Source: Bemisia tabaci (lineage: Eukaryota > Arthropoda > Insecta > Hemiptera > Aleyrodidae). Taken from it: DNA of 64,000 nt. Under the pieces are notes generated by a model, which saw only the letters and a program-made list of their open reading frames with translations, was not told the origin of the DNA and did not search any database. The position numbers and the translations under genes are program-made. The stretch covers positions 25,760,477 through 25,824,476 of the forward strand of contig NC_092801.1 of the NCBI RefSeq assembly GCF_918797505.1, in the 5' to 3' direction. This document shows positions 22,345 to 33,558 of this stretch, piece after piece (the stretch's first letter is position 1; every line of letters begins with the position of its first letter).

Positions 22345-23323
22345 TACAAAAGGTGTCCCAAAAGCACCGGGACTTGTTCTGTAACTTCGAAAGTAAGATG
22401 GATACAGACATGATCTTGATCTCATTTTAAAGATCAACTCAATACCTATCGATTAAAACCAAGATCAGCTCAATCGGATAAAAATTGACCAAGTTATGGC
22501 ACTTTGAAATCAGCGAGGAAAGTTTACGCCTACGGTTTTTAAGGAAGATTCTTCATCGCCGTAAATCGAAAAGTCGGCCTATAAAGTGATGCTTATTGTG
22601 TTTTTTTTCATTTTCGAGGTGTCATTTATCAACATTTTGTACCACCAAACACAACAGTTGACAGTGCGTATTATTGCAAAGTGCTAAAGGAGTTGAGAAT
22701 GCACATTTCCCGGAAACGGTCGGACTTGAAAGCTTCGTGGATACTCCATCAAGACAAGCGCGGCCTCACACATCGAGCTTAACACGTGAATTTATGAGTA
22801 AAAATGGAGTTGAAACAATCCCTCATCCCCCTTACAGCCCTGACTTGGCTCCATGTGATTTTTGGATGTTTCCTACACTTAAAAAGGAGCTTCGTGGACG
22901 AAGATTCGAATCGAAGACCGAAATCCAGAATGCAATTCAAAACTTTTTCAACGCCATCCCAGAGGAAGAATTCAGGAAAACAATGTTGGATAAGTGGCAA
23001 GAGCGCATGAAAAAGTGCATCCGGTTTGATGGACGGTACTTTGAAAAGCAAAAGGAAGTTATGGAAGATTCGGAGGAAAGTGGATACGAATATTAACTTT
23101 TTGAATCCTGGTAAGCGAAAAATCTTCCTAAAAACCGTAGGGGTAAACTTTCCTCACTAATTTCAAATTGTCATAACTCGGTCAATTTTTATCCGATTGA
23201 GCTGATCTTGGTTTTAATCGATAGGTATTGAGTTGATCTTTAAAATGAGACCAAAATCATGTCTGTATCTATCTTACTTTTGAAGTTACAGAACCAGTCC
23301 CGGTACTTTTGGGACACCCTACG
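22345..23323 (+). mobile_element. Internally deleted mariner transposon, copy 1
   Basis: Terminal inverted repeats of about 60 bp (GGTGTCCCAAAAGCACCGGG left, CCCGGTACTTTTGGGACACC right) lie inside a TA duplication at 22343-22344 and 23324-23325. The homologous site without the insertion is at 41171-41180 (GTATGATATT). At ~980 bp it is shorter than a full mariner (~1.3 kb); the N-terminal part of the transposase is missing. Confidence 0.9.
22570..23096 (+). pseudogene. Mariner transposase remnant (C-terminal part, broken)
   Basis: The readable part contains SPDLAPCDFWMFPTLKKELR, the block with the third catalytic aspartate of DD34D mariner transposases, and continues to a stop after DSEESGYEY. 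Relative to the sister copy at 48.3 kb there is a one-base gain near 22610 and a one-base loss near 22755. The loss removes the HQDNARPH motif with the second aspartate. The DNA-binding N-terminus and first aspartate are absent, so it is inactive. Confidence 0.9.
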
Positions 23324-23460
23324 TATGATATTTTTACTCTACACATATGCCTGAATACGCATCATAAGGGACCTATGTGCTTCCTAAGTTGCCAAGTATT
23401 AATTATTGTTTGATGATTGGTCTAAAACATTCAATACAACCAGTAAAAATTAACTGTCCC

Positions 23461-23556
23461 CTGCGAGATTCGAACCCCCGCTCGCACAAAAAGTGACATT
23501 TACCCGACGTCAGAATGGTGTCTCTGCTGACTGAGCCATCTCGCCGTATGAGAGCG
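23461..23556 (-). ncRNA. tRNA-like segment (element G, copy B)
   Basis: On the minus strand GATGGCTCAGTCAGC (A-box-like) is followed ~60 bp later by GGTTCGAATCTCGC (B-box-like). GCGAG and CTCGC can pair around the B box, but the acceptor arm does not close. The sequence between the boxes is unlike that of the other copies. Confidence 0.5.
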
Positions 23557-24289
23557 ATGGGAGAAAATAGCACAGTTAAGTGATCTCGGACGCTGAGCGG
23601 GGCTTCACAAAAGACGACCTTGAGATTTCGGCAGTTCGGCCACTGGCGTCATAAGAGACATCGGATTAAAGCGCATTACTCTGTGAGACATTGTTTACCT
23701 ATGCTGTCATATGTCACAAGGTTCATCTCAGTATGGATTTGCGATCGCGGCAGTAAGCTGAGGCAATATTTCTGTATTCATGGATTAAATCCATCAATCG
23801 AGTTCTGATTTTGGCTCATATATCCGTAACGGGTCCTCCAGAGCAATTTTCCACCTTGTACGATGGTTATTATTTCTTTATATCTATGTTTAAAATTTGA
23901 GGTGGGATAATGGCGGCTTCTCAAGAACACCGAGGTAGGCGATCTTTTGCACCAACGAACAGAAAACTGATGGCGAAAAATAACCAATCAGAACCTCCCA
24001 AAAAAAAGAATTTGCCTAAAAACGGAACTTCGTGGTTCTGCGCAGATTTACCAGTCAGACACGACATCTTAAGGTGGAAAAAAACTCGCTGAAAGCGAAT
24101 TTTAGCAATCAACACAACTTGACGTAGAGACATGATTGGCTAAAAAATACAACGGTTTTTGATACATCGGAAAATCAACCAAAAATCGGAGACTGGGCGA
24201 AACGCTCAAGGTCGCAGAGGTATAGGGAATCCCATAGCGAAAGCAACGGAACGATTCTAATATCATGGGGAACTCCGTTCCCATGACAA

Positions 24290-24506
24290 AATAGTGAAGT
24301 ATTCCTACACTTCTGTAGGCGCTAAAATGCTCTCCGCGCTGACCGGCGACAGCATTGTGTTTGGCGCAATGCGTGAGGTATTCCTCCAGTCTTGTAGGCG
24401 CTAATATGCGGCTCGCACTGATCAGCGACCGCAATGTGTTTGGCGCAATGCGTGAGGTATTCCTACAGTCATGTAGGCGCTAATATGCTTTCCGCGCCGA
24501 CTGGCG
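24290..24506. repeat. Minisatellite, 78-79 bp units, inverted relative to the 5.9-kb array
   Basis: Nearly three units of GCGCAATGCGTGAGGTATTC / CTTGTAGGCGCTAATATGC, the reverse complement of the units at 5868-6195. It starts directly at the right end of element G copy B and ends at the start of MITE 24507-24739. Confidence 0.85.
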
Positions 24507-24739
24507 CACAGTGGATCGAGTCAATGGGAGAGGTTGGACAAAATTTGGAAATTTTAAAAGTGTATAACTCCGTTTATACAAAACTTTGAGGCTCTGCAAG
24601 TGGTTTCATTGCTTTTCTCGTGAAATTCGCTTTAAAAAGTACCCCATTAAGTTTAAAATGTGACGTATTAAACATCAAAATTTGCAGTTTCAGTCAAAAA
24701 CTTCATGTCCGACCTCTCTGTTTGACTCGATCCACTGTG
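24507..24739. mobile_element. MITE family 6, complete copy
   Basis: Ends CACAGTGGATCGAGTCAATG and GACTCGATCCACTGTG are inverted. 233 bp; this is the best-preserved copy and sets the family boundaries. Confidence 0.85.
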
Positions 24740-24805
24740 CAGCGTGTTGGTCATCGTGAGTGTTTCCGTGATCAAAATGGGACATCAATGCGACTGTTGA
24801 GCATT

Positions 24806-25059
24806 CTGGTGTGCTGAAAAAGAATGCCGCATGGGTTATCGGGTGTTGCCAAATTTACCTCGATAAATCACGAATTTTTAGGAAATTATTTTGAATATTT
24901 CTCTTCCAATTTTTCGGAGGATTTCTTTCGTAAATCCTTCGAAACAGTTTGAAAATTTCAAGGAAAAATATTCATAACTCTTTTCAATGATAAATATTTT
25001 CTGAAAAAAAATTTGGCAGCATTCGAGTACTCGTTCGGTGTTTATACGTAGCACAGCAG
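24806..25059. mobile_element. MITE family 3, diverged copy
   Basis: Ends (CTGGTGTGCTGAAAAAGAAT / ACGTAGCACAGCAG) and interior (AATATTTCTCTTCCAATTTT) match family 3 with many substitutions. Confidence 0.7.
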
Positions 25060-26512
25060 TATTGCCTCGATTAAAGTGTTGTAGAAAGCTTGCATTTTCA
25101 ACCAATTTTGAGAAAACGCCTACGATAGCAGTTGGTTTTCGTTTTTCTAGCAAAACGGTATTATTTTACAGAAAAAGGGCAGTTCAATCGTTTTGCTACA
25201 AATATAAACAGTTGGTTTTTTTTTAAAAGCGGCGATGAAGTTACACGATTTTGAGAAGACTGTACTCGAATTAATTCCCTTTCCTCAAGTGCAGCTCGAT
25301 TCTTATTCAAGTAGAAGTAAAACTTTCTGAGAGAAGATTTTACAAATTACGCAACTGGTGGATCCTCAAAATGCCCCTCTCGATGTTTAATCAACGACTA
25401 AAAGATTCAACTAAACTTTTGGAAAAGCTCTTCTAAGCGATCGCATCAAGGAGAGAGCTTTTTTATCTACTTAACCCACTCCATAAATTCAACACTTCAT
25501 ACCATCACACGATCAAACTCGATTTTTAGGTTTTTACAGCGGCTACAGCTGAGGTCCGTTGCTCACCTGCTGACGCAGGCCGTAAAAAGGCTTCTTTAAA
25601 CCCTTTGGCCGGCCGTGAAGTAGTTTGAACATGAACCAAGTGCTCGTGAGAGGTATCCTTGGTTGCCAAATTTGTGGAAAAATGATCTAATTTTCGTTTA
25701 AAACAGAGGGTACTTAGTGAAATCTGACACTTCAGCCTCACCTGTTCCTCCGACCCCGCTTTTACGCAGCTAATTTTAACGGGTGGAATTTCACCAGCCC
25801 GTAGCGCGACAGGCGTAAAGACATAAAGTGGAGTATCAATGCGCCGTAAACACTACATGGTAACGCAAAAATTTGCGTCTAGGGGTTTGGCACATAGTTG
25901 CATAACTCGTTGTCGAAATGACAGAGGTTCGGAGGAAATGATCTTGTTTCCGTGGGGAAATGGAGTTCGGTGTGTACTTTAACTGCAAATTTGATGCACA
26001 AACTCTTCATACGGTGGCTGTCTCGCTATTTGACACCTGCCGCGCTTCGCGACGTGTCTATACACTATAGAATTTCAAGGTGTCTGTGATAATTTCATCA
26101 TGTCGCTGATCGATTCTCCAACTTCTCCGATTTTACGGAAGATTTTGGCAATATTTTCGTTCATTGAAAAGAGGCAGTGCCCTCTGGCCCTCTGCGACGC
26201 CTAACCGCCACAGTGCTCGGTCCTTCCAACCCGTCAGGGAGTTGGCACTTCCTCATTTAATCTGAAACCACCTATCGCCCCTCTTTCACTGGGCATCCCC
26301 TTTGTCTCCTCATGGGAGGAACTCAATCAAGCACCTTCTTTGGCAGACTCTCTTCCGTCATCCTATTTAACATGACCGCCATTCTGCCATTGAACAAATG
26401 TAAATTGTGAACACTTATATCTTGTTCAAGAATTGATTTTATGACTTCCCGTCGTGTGATTCGTTTTCCGTGTGGAATTTTGAAGAGAAAACTCGCATCG
26501 TTGTGCTTCAAT
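25060..26512. other. Unassigned DNA
   Basis: A ~1.4-kb stretch with moderate GC from about 25700 to 26320. No coding domain, RNA or shared repeat recognised; short minus-strand frames 25526-25741 and 26323-26511 show no features. Confidence 0.35.
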
Positions 26513-26651
26513 TAGACTACATTTTGCAATTTGGAGCTGTAATTTCTGGCGCAGTTTAGAAACAACGTATGAACCATTAGTTTTCTTTTGCACATACGTA
26601 AGTTTACAGATAAGCCAGAAATTATAGTTCCGAATGGCAAAATGTAGTCCG
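26513..26651. mobile_element. MITE family 10 (GACTACATTTTGCAATTTGG ends), copy 1
   Basis: 139-bp foldback: AGACTACATTTTGCAATTTG is mirrored by AAATGTAGTC, with ATTTCTGGC / GCCAGAAAT arms inside. A second copy is at 55683-55821. Confidence 0.8.
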
Positions 26652-26707
26652 ATTCATACCTTGTCAAGAGTCTCATGTCTCTTGTACTTCCAAGAAACTT
26701 ATCGTCA

Positions 26708-27158
26708 CCTTCCGCCCTAAGGATCACAAACGCCATGCGACCCTCCCAAATTTCCGTTGCCATTTTATTTTTTTACAGAAAAATTTCTGGTTGAATCTGT
26801 TTGAAAATTTCACTGAATTTTATCAGCAGCACAAAAAAAAATTCAGTGAAATTTTCGGACCGATTCGACCAACGATTTTTGTGTGAAAAAATAAAGTGGA
26901 GGCAGAAACTTTTTACACTTTTTTCTGTATAAATTAAAATTTTATCAACAACCGATTATACTTACATTACTTACTTTTTTATTATTTTTTACGCACAGTG
27001 GATATTTCGGGCAGGCCGCCCATCTTCAGGTGACTGAACTGTGTAAAAAAAATGGTTCATAGTGCCGATAAAGTTTTAAAAAAATCGTGCAGTATGCTAC
27101 AACATAGTGAGAAACTTTTTAAACTTCGCATGTTACCTGTGATACTTTGGCCAAAATT
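26708..27158. mobile_element. MITE family 11 (CCTTCCGGCCAAAGTAT ends), copy interrupted by a retroposed insert
   Basis: Left arm CACAAACGCCATGCGAC and right arm CGCATGTTACCTGTGATACT are inverted, as in the uninterrupted copy 53904-54147. The right part is displaced by a 194-bp insertion at 26916-27109. Confidence 0.7.
26916..27109. mobile_element. 194-bp retroposed insert with a 12-bp target duplication
   Basis: AGAAACTTTTTA occurs at 26904-26915 and again at 27110-27121, flanking a sequence absent from the other family-11 copy. The insert contains GCCGCCCATCTTCAGGTGAC, a CATCTTCAGG-type motif I associate with 3' ends of insect non-LTR or Penelope-like retroelements. It is probably a truncated 3' end. 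Confidence 0.7.
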
Positions 27159-27573
27159 TGATGATATTAAATTAGACAGTAATCATGTGGTGTTTTCAAC
27201 GCAACTTGACACCATTGCAGTTGTGTCGAGTCGTAAACGCGCCGTGTTTTTGGCGGCATCCCGCGCGCGCGAGGAAGGCAGTTAACATACTTTAAGACCG
27301 GCACAATGTCAGCTCTTCGGAGGAGCTTGAAACAAAAAGCGAGCTTTCTTTCCGCCTCGCGCCCTTTTTAATTTGTATCGCGTCATTTCCTGTCCTCCGC
27401 GCTTCCGGTTTCCGGTTTCCGGTTCTCCGCCTGCCTCCCAAGAACACGCCCGAGATTTTCCTCTCTCTTTTCTCGTTCACTCGTGGATCCACCGCGAATA
27501 AACATGTATAGGGAGAGAGAATCATTTTATTTAAGAAAATAATCAGCCGATAGCTGGAGTACCTACGGGAGAG
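27159..27573. other. Unassigned DNA with a GC-rich part
   Basis: 27340-27440 holds a short CCGGTTTCCGG run. No gene recognised. Confidence 0.3.
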
Positions 27574-28316
27574 AATGGAGATGTTGCATGTGTGAGGAAT
27601 TTGCGATTTGACTGTTGATTTTTATGTAAGAGTTGGCGAGAAACACGATGATGCCACTGGTTTTCTCTGAAATAAACTCCCAAGCTCCAACAAAGCTCTC
27701 AAGTTGAGGCCAGAATGGAGGGGATATTCCACGCTATCTTGAGAGTCCACCTCTACATCAAGACAAACTCTCCATACAAAGATAGGGAGCAAATACATTA
27801 GCATGGTTGCCGTGTGTTTTCGGTTTTGGAGTCTTCAAATAAAGTGACAGCCCTGTGAATGTATTTGCTCCCTATTTTTGCATTGGGAGTTTGTCTTGAT
27901 GTACAGGTGCACGGAAAAAAAAATAATTGCTGATTCAGCAATTCAATTACTAAAAACAGTGAGTGCAATGTTTCAACGCAGATTATACAACAAAAAAATG
28001 CAACTTTAACCACCCCCGTGGTTAAATTAGTTTACAATGTGGTTAAAGTAGCATTTTTTTGTTGTAAAATCTGCGTTGAAACATTGCACTCACTGTTTTT
28101 AGCAATTGAATTGCTGAATCGGCAATTCTTTTTTTCCGTGTGGACTCTCAGGATAGGGTGGGATATCCCCTCCATTTTGGCCTCAACTTGAGAGCTTTTT
28201 TTTAGCTTGGGAGTTGATTTCAGAGAAAACCAATGGCACCATCGTGTTTCTCGCCAACTTTTACATAGGAATGAACGGTCAAATCACAAATTCTTCACAC
28301 ACGCAACATCTCCATT
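27574..28316. mobile_element. Foldback element family 4, copy 2, with a nested MITE
   Basis: Arms as in the 4922-5432 copy (AATGGAGATGTTGCATGTGT / ACGCAACATCTCCATT). The right arm is split by the 231-bp palindromic MITE at 27910-28140; removing that insert restores the family length. Confidence 0.85.
27910..28140. mobile_element. Palindromic MITE (CACGGAAAAAAA ends) nested in foldback
   Basis: Ends CACGGAAAAAAAAATAATTG and CAATTCTTTTTTTCCGTG. The inner arms, CAACAAAAAAATGC and GCATTTTTTTGTTG, mirror each other. It is flanked by TG on both sides, while intact foldback copies read AGGTGGACTC, which supports a 2-bp duplication. Confidence 0.85.
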
Positions 28317-28389
28317 GCTGCAGTAAAAGTGTGCCACTCTCTGATTCGTCGGCGAGTTTTAGGATATATTGGAGCCCCAAAAGTTGACC

Positions 28390-28622
28390 CATTGTAACGA
28401 GGATTGAGGTTGTGGAAGTTAGGTCCATGAGGAATATTTTAGAACATACAAGCCGCAATAGGAGAGAAAAATTAACCTAATATTCATCTCATGCGAATAT
28501 AAGAGATTGTGAAGCCAGAAGTGTATTTGGAACTTTCCCGATGCGCTCATCGTGATTTTTGAGCCAATTTCTGTAAGCTAATTTTTCCTCTTTTCCCTCT
28601 AGCTGAAGCTTTAACAGACCCA
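28390..28622. mobile_element. MITE family 9, diverged copy
   Basis: Shares GCGCTCATCGTGAT and the flanking AAGAGATTGTGAAGCCAG-like block with 19537-19873; its ends are degraded (AGCTGAAGCTTTAACAGACC). Confidence 0.55.
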
Positions 28623-30284
28623 TAATTGTAAATGGGAAATTATTCTTCTCATTTTGGCTGCGGTCGCTATCGACCTAGTTTTCAAGTTGTAACTATCTAA
28701 TAAAATGTTACCGCATCAAAAAAATAAAATAAATAAAAAATAAAACAGATGTTACTCGTGGGCGAGTGGATGGAGACAAGGACACTTGAATGTGCATGGG
28801 AGTTTGCAGCGGCTGCAAATTCAAGGACGCTGCAGGAAAATAATGAAATAACGCCAGATGAGAGAGGATTATTATTTCGCAACGGGCCACCGATACCACC
28901 AATTTGTGCGCAAAAATATTTCGCAGTGCCGCTGGTGGAAGAATCCGAAGTTTTTCAATTCAGTGGCGACAATGTTAGGGACCGCAGATACTTGACACTT
29001 GACAGGTCTGCATGCACGCACAGAATAATGCGCTTTGTTAACATTTGCTCGTTTGTTATGCGGGATGCAGAGCACAAGAATTGAAGGGGCTCTGTGCTCT
29101 CGTCTTCATCTTCAAACATCGCGAATAAAACTGCAACCTTAAATACATTTAAGGCGATTCGTTACTGTTCCTGGCGTAGTCGAACTGGCGTGCGATACAT
29201 CGTTTCATTTGTTTCAAAAATCTTGGCAGATTTTGAATTTTTAGCCAAAAAAAGGACGCCCCTGCGCATGCATGAGTCTAAAAAATCGCTCAAAACCAAA
29301 AAATTGGCCAAACTCAGAGAAATGAGGGCAGAATAGTTATCGATTTTTTCATTTAGTGCGATTTTTTTTTCTTACCATGATTCTGCTTTCATTTCTCTGA
29401 ATTTTGCCAGTTTTTTGGTTCTGCGTAATTTTCAAGGCTCATAAGGGTATCATCCTTTTAAGCGCTCAGCCGATAGGCGGCGCTTTTTGATTTCGATTTG
29501 CCACTAGAGCTCTAGTATAGTAGGGCGCTCAAGCGATCAAATGGCGCACCAACTCATCGATGCACGAAACGCCATTTTTACTTTTTTTTTTTTGATTACC
29601 TCATTATGCCTCTGTGAATACGATTAAATGCAAATTAGCGTAAGAAATAAATAACAGTCCTAAAACTCTCTTTGCTATGCGGTTTATAGTTATCCTATAA
29701 TTACTTCTGAAAGTTCAAGATTCGCGTTCTGTTTTCCGAAAACTTTTCCACCGGTGATAACCTTATTCGGAGACCTTAGTAGAATTCGCCTACATCTAGG
29801 TTATGTGTCTTTGACCTAGGTACTGGAGAGTATTTGCCATCCTTTTGCCCTTCTCTAATTGGTTCATGAGTTTTGGCGTCTTTGGCCCTCTTCTGGCTTA
29901 ATAAGATCAATGTTCATTTTCTGTAGGTACATAGCCGCGATTCAGATTCAGATCAGATGACACTACTCTCCCGTATTTGCTTCTCGCGTCTCGCTTACTC
30001 CTTTGTGTTTTCATATTTCGTCCATCTCCCTCCATCCATAATTAATTCCATAATCCATCCGCCTCGTTTAAGATTGTGTTGTGAAATTTAAGATTGTGAA
30101 ATTGTCTGAAATTTGAAGCATAATATTTTGGAATTATTCAAAGTATGTCGTGTCTTGTCTTCAGACTCGTTCTGCCCACCTCGTGAAGTTTGTGAAAGTT
30201 TCTGAAGTATAATGCTGTGAAATTATTTGACCAATTATCATGCTACCTCAGAGACTGTTTTAGTGTTTTTGGGTTAATTAAAGT
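28623..30284. other. Unassigned DNA upstream of the KChIP candidate start
   Basis: It includes a 111-codon open frame (28749-29084, plus) with no recognised family or clear codon signal. The last ~350 bp before 30285 would contain the 5' leader and promoter of the KChIP gene if the proposed start exon is right. No core promoter element could be assigned. Confidence 0.35.
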
Positions 30285-30291
30285 ATGTCAG
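30285..30291 (+). CDS. KCNIP-like: Candidate KChIP start exon (ATG TCA G)
   Basis: ATGTCAG is followed directly by the donor GTAGGA. The next exon (33559) begins in phase 1 with AA, so splicing would read Met-Ser-Glu-Glu-Glu-Leu-Asp-Glu-Phe. Insect KChIPs of the short type also start with a brief acidic run before the first helix, so the result is biologically sensible. There is no glycine at position 2 and thus no N-myristoylation. The exon is too short to be recognised by content alone, and an alternative start further upstream is possible. The overlapping 104-codon frame from the same ATG (to 30599) is the unspliced read-through. Confidence 0.45.
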
Positions 30292-31706
30292 GTAGGAGAT
30301 CTGCCATTTGCGATACATGCAAAATGCTTCATTATACTAGTGTACCACAGTTGTTCTCAAGCACCAATTACAACACGGTTTGCATTTTTATGCTGAATAG
30401 CATAGATAAACGACTGGAGCATTTTGCGCAGCTCAAGCGCAGGGATTTGTACCTTCGTAATTGTCACCACCTCATCGCTGCAAATTATGAAAAGGACCGC
30501 TCGAGTGTATCCTTGATCATAGAATATCTGTTATTCTCAAAGCGATGTCGTCATCACATCCCTGTCAGTTCACAACTTCTAATTATTGAGTTTAACTAGG
30601 TGTCAAAAAATCTGAGATATCTGAAGTAGCAGAAAATTGTGTACTTTCAAAGTCTAAGATTTTTTGCGGCACCGACAGTTTCATAAATCTTCCTTATAAC
30701 ACTCTACTCTGAAACCGCTACATTCTACCTCTCACATTGCTCCATAACAAAGGTATGTGTTAGCCTTCTTATTTGTACTAAAAATTCTAGGTTTCATGAC
30801 TCATTTACTCATTCACTCTCTGGTGAATTTGGTTCCGTCAGATTCATTGCAAGACACCTTATGTGTTATCTCCGCAGACCTAACACAGACATTTGAACGC
30901 TCAATGAGAGCAAAATTTCAACTGGCCTGTTGTCTACTTTTCAGTAAAGAGGGTAAATAACCTTCCTTAAGGACTCGCTTTGAGACGAATAAAACAAGGT
31001 TTCTCCATTACTTACCGTAAGACGATAATAAGTGTTCCACCAGACTATGTAGGAGATGAGGTTGAAAGTTACATCACCTCCATGTGTGAGGAAGTTTTCT
31101 TACCTACAACCTGATTTTATGACTTACAATAACAAAAGATACTGCTTTCGCCTGGCATTTTTTCATGCGTCGCATCGTCTAATAAACGGGGACCTACATT
31201 TACTTGATTCCATGAATAGGTAAAATGGCCAGAGAGAATTTCGTCGAATGATCACTACGGCCATCTCTCAGCCAGTTGGAGAACTTTTACTTACCTTTGA
31301 TTAAAAAATTCATGAACCATAGAGTTTTTGGAAATTGAGTACACAATATTATTGTGAAAGATTTTTGAGGTTGAGTCTTTGTTTACATTCTCAAAGTATC
31401 AAAAGTTCTACAGTTTCATCGTGTTTCCTCCTAACTTTGTCAGCTTATGAGCAATGGCTCCTAATTTACTCAACTCCTCAGCAGGCCAAAACTCTATACC
31501 TCTACAGATACATATGAGAATCATGCGTTTCAACGAAACCTACGAGTCCTCTTATCATCACTCAGGAACCACCGATCTTTTCTGCAGGTGTCATGGACCA
31601 TTCATGACAAATACTGTTGCAACCACCCTTATCCTAGGTACATATCTATGCATAGTAATTCTAGTGATCAGCTCCATACTCACAATGTAATTTCTGTAAA
31701 ATACAG

Positions 31707-31960
31707 TTGGACGGTGGAATTACCAGACCCCGTATCTCGGTTTGCGACGTTGTAGACTTCCTTTCATACTTTCTTCTTTACACGGAAAACCAACCAACAT
31801 CAATTTATAAAAACTTCTGCAATTTTTCTTCTCTGTGCAAAGAAAACTCTGTGAAAACCAAGGAGGAAAAATGATTTGTTCTCTGTCAAAAGAATAAAAT
31901 GGGAGCGGAGATTTTTAAGCACCGCAAACGAGATACATGGTCTGCTAGTTTCACTGTTGA
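31707..31960. mobile_element. MITE family 8, diverged copy in KChIP intron
   Basis: GACGGTGGAATTACCAGACC and CATGGTCTGCTAGTTTCACT are degraded inverted ends; CCGTATCTCGGTTTGCGACG and AAACGAGATAC match the family. Confidence 0.75.
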
Positions 31961-33558
31961 CTTGTTACGATATACCTATACCTACAATATCCCTATAGAT
32001 TACATTGAAGATATTACTGTCCCAGTAACAGTGACTGATTCGAATGTTATCACAGTAGAGGGTTTCAGATATTTGGGCCAGCATGGTTTATTAATTACAC
32101 AGAACGTAAGTTACCTTTATAAATTAAGGCGTAGAGGCAACTTCTGCCTTTGGTTGGCCAGAAATTTCTGTAAACGCATTTAAATTCCTAAAATTTATGA
32201 GAAATTCCGAATCTACTAAATGAAAGCAAGGATTTCAGGAGAACATGATTAACAATTTGCTGTCAGAAGGAAAACTGCGGAAGGAAAGTGGGAAAGATTT
32301 TTCACTAAGGCTCAACATAATATGAGGAGGAAAAAATGAATGTAATTTCCGTTTACCCTGGTTGTAATTCTGGTATTGCAAGAATTCTCTTTCTCTATTT
32401 ACGTAATTACGTATTAGATTATTGTATTGTATGAAATCCTGTTATCACGAAGACAGAGTATCATAGAGCATAAACAATAAACATAGGAAAGGTTGTGTCT
32501 GATCATGAGTCATTAGAAGGTTTTAGCGTAGTGTGCTGCAACCTAGCGGACACGTGGTGCCTTCGATTCGCGAAAAGTTACCTTCAATACTCACAATCAG
32601 TTGCAGTTAATTGATTTCGTTTATTGTCTCATCATTTACCTATTAATATTTATATTTCGTTCATTTATTTACCTAATATTTTTTACGTGTCCAATTAGGG
32701 CATCATTAAAACAATTAATTTGGCCTCGTTAAGTGATACGTTCATCTTTGATACATTTTCTTCAAATGATCTAAAAAAGTTATTTTTTTGGAGCCGTAAT
32801 AGTTTTCTCTGTTTTTATGAGAAATCGAGGATTTTTTATGTATTAATATTTCGGTACTTAAGTAATGGATCATTATTTTTCTTATGGATCTTGGATTTTT
32901 TTCGGGGGGGGGGGGGAGGAAGCACAATTTTAGATGTTTTAATTATTGCAAATTTTAACATACTCAGTTAATAGGTAGTAAATTAAATCTGGAACTCATT
33001 AAAATTGCGCTCACCGCTGAGCGCTTCTCTAATACCCACGTATTAGAACTTTCCCGCTTGTTTTCACTTTTTTTTAGCATAACGGACATATCTCCAAATA
33101 GAGTTTTAAAAGAACAAATGTGTAATATTCTAGATATAAGTATACTTATTTTATTTCTCAAGTTCAGCGAACAGTCGAACATTGTATTACACAATGTCTA
33201 AAGTGTAGTAGCATTGCATATATTGGTATCTAGAGTGTAGCCAAGTGCTAGAAATAATGTAACATTTTCCGTTAAGAAAACTTACGTTTTATTAAAAAAC
33301 TTTGACCGATCGAAGCTTTTCGAAGCAAGCGCTTCATCCTCAGGGTCACAAAGTATAAATCACAAAGGCCATAATTAAATTTCAGATGAGGTAACAGATT
33401 TCAGTGGTAACACTTGATAACAAATTAACAGATGTTAATTTGTAATATTTTATTTCTATAAAACTATGTTTTTTCATGGATTGGTTCTCAGTGGTTAAGT
33501 TCGAAATGAAGTTGCCTCAAACAAATCAATTAAAATTGATATTGAATTTCTGTTGCAG
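31961..33558 (+). other. Intronic AT-rich DNA
   Basis: Nothing recognised apart from a G run at about 32904-32916 and the exon 2 acceptor TTCTGTTGCAG at its end. Confidence 0.4.

Larger units (their letters stand above)
22067..24289 (+). mobile_element. Composite element G, copy B (short subfamily, carrying a mariner)
   Basis: Same ends as copy A (AACAAGTTGG ... CGTTCCCATGACAA). It lacks the ~640-bp internal block of copies A and C, and carries a 979-bp mariner at a fixed TA. Core length without the mariner is about 1.24 kb. The 12-bp motif GTCATGGGAACG (22107-22118) is inverted at the right end (24276-24287). Confidence 0.85.

Noticed and set aside
23461..23556. Functional tRNA gene
   Set aside because: A- and B-box-like motifs are present, but acceptor and anticodon arms do not fold properly in this or the other three copies.
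28749..29084. 111-codon plus-strand frame as a gene
   Set aside because: No recognisable family, and the reverse strand is also open over part of it (28872-29075); evidence is too weak.
30285..30599. 104-residue protein from the ATG at 30285
   Set aside because: No domain is visible, and a donor site directly after ATGTCAG explains the ATG better as a short KChIP start exon.
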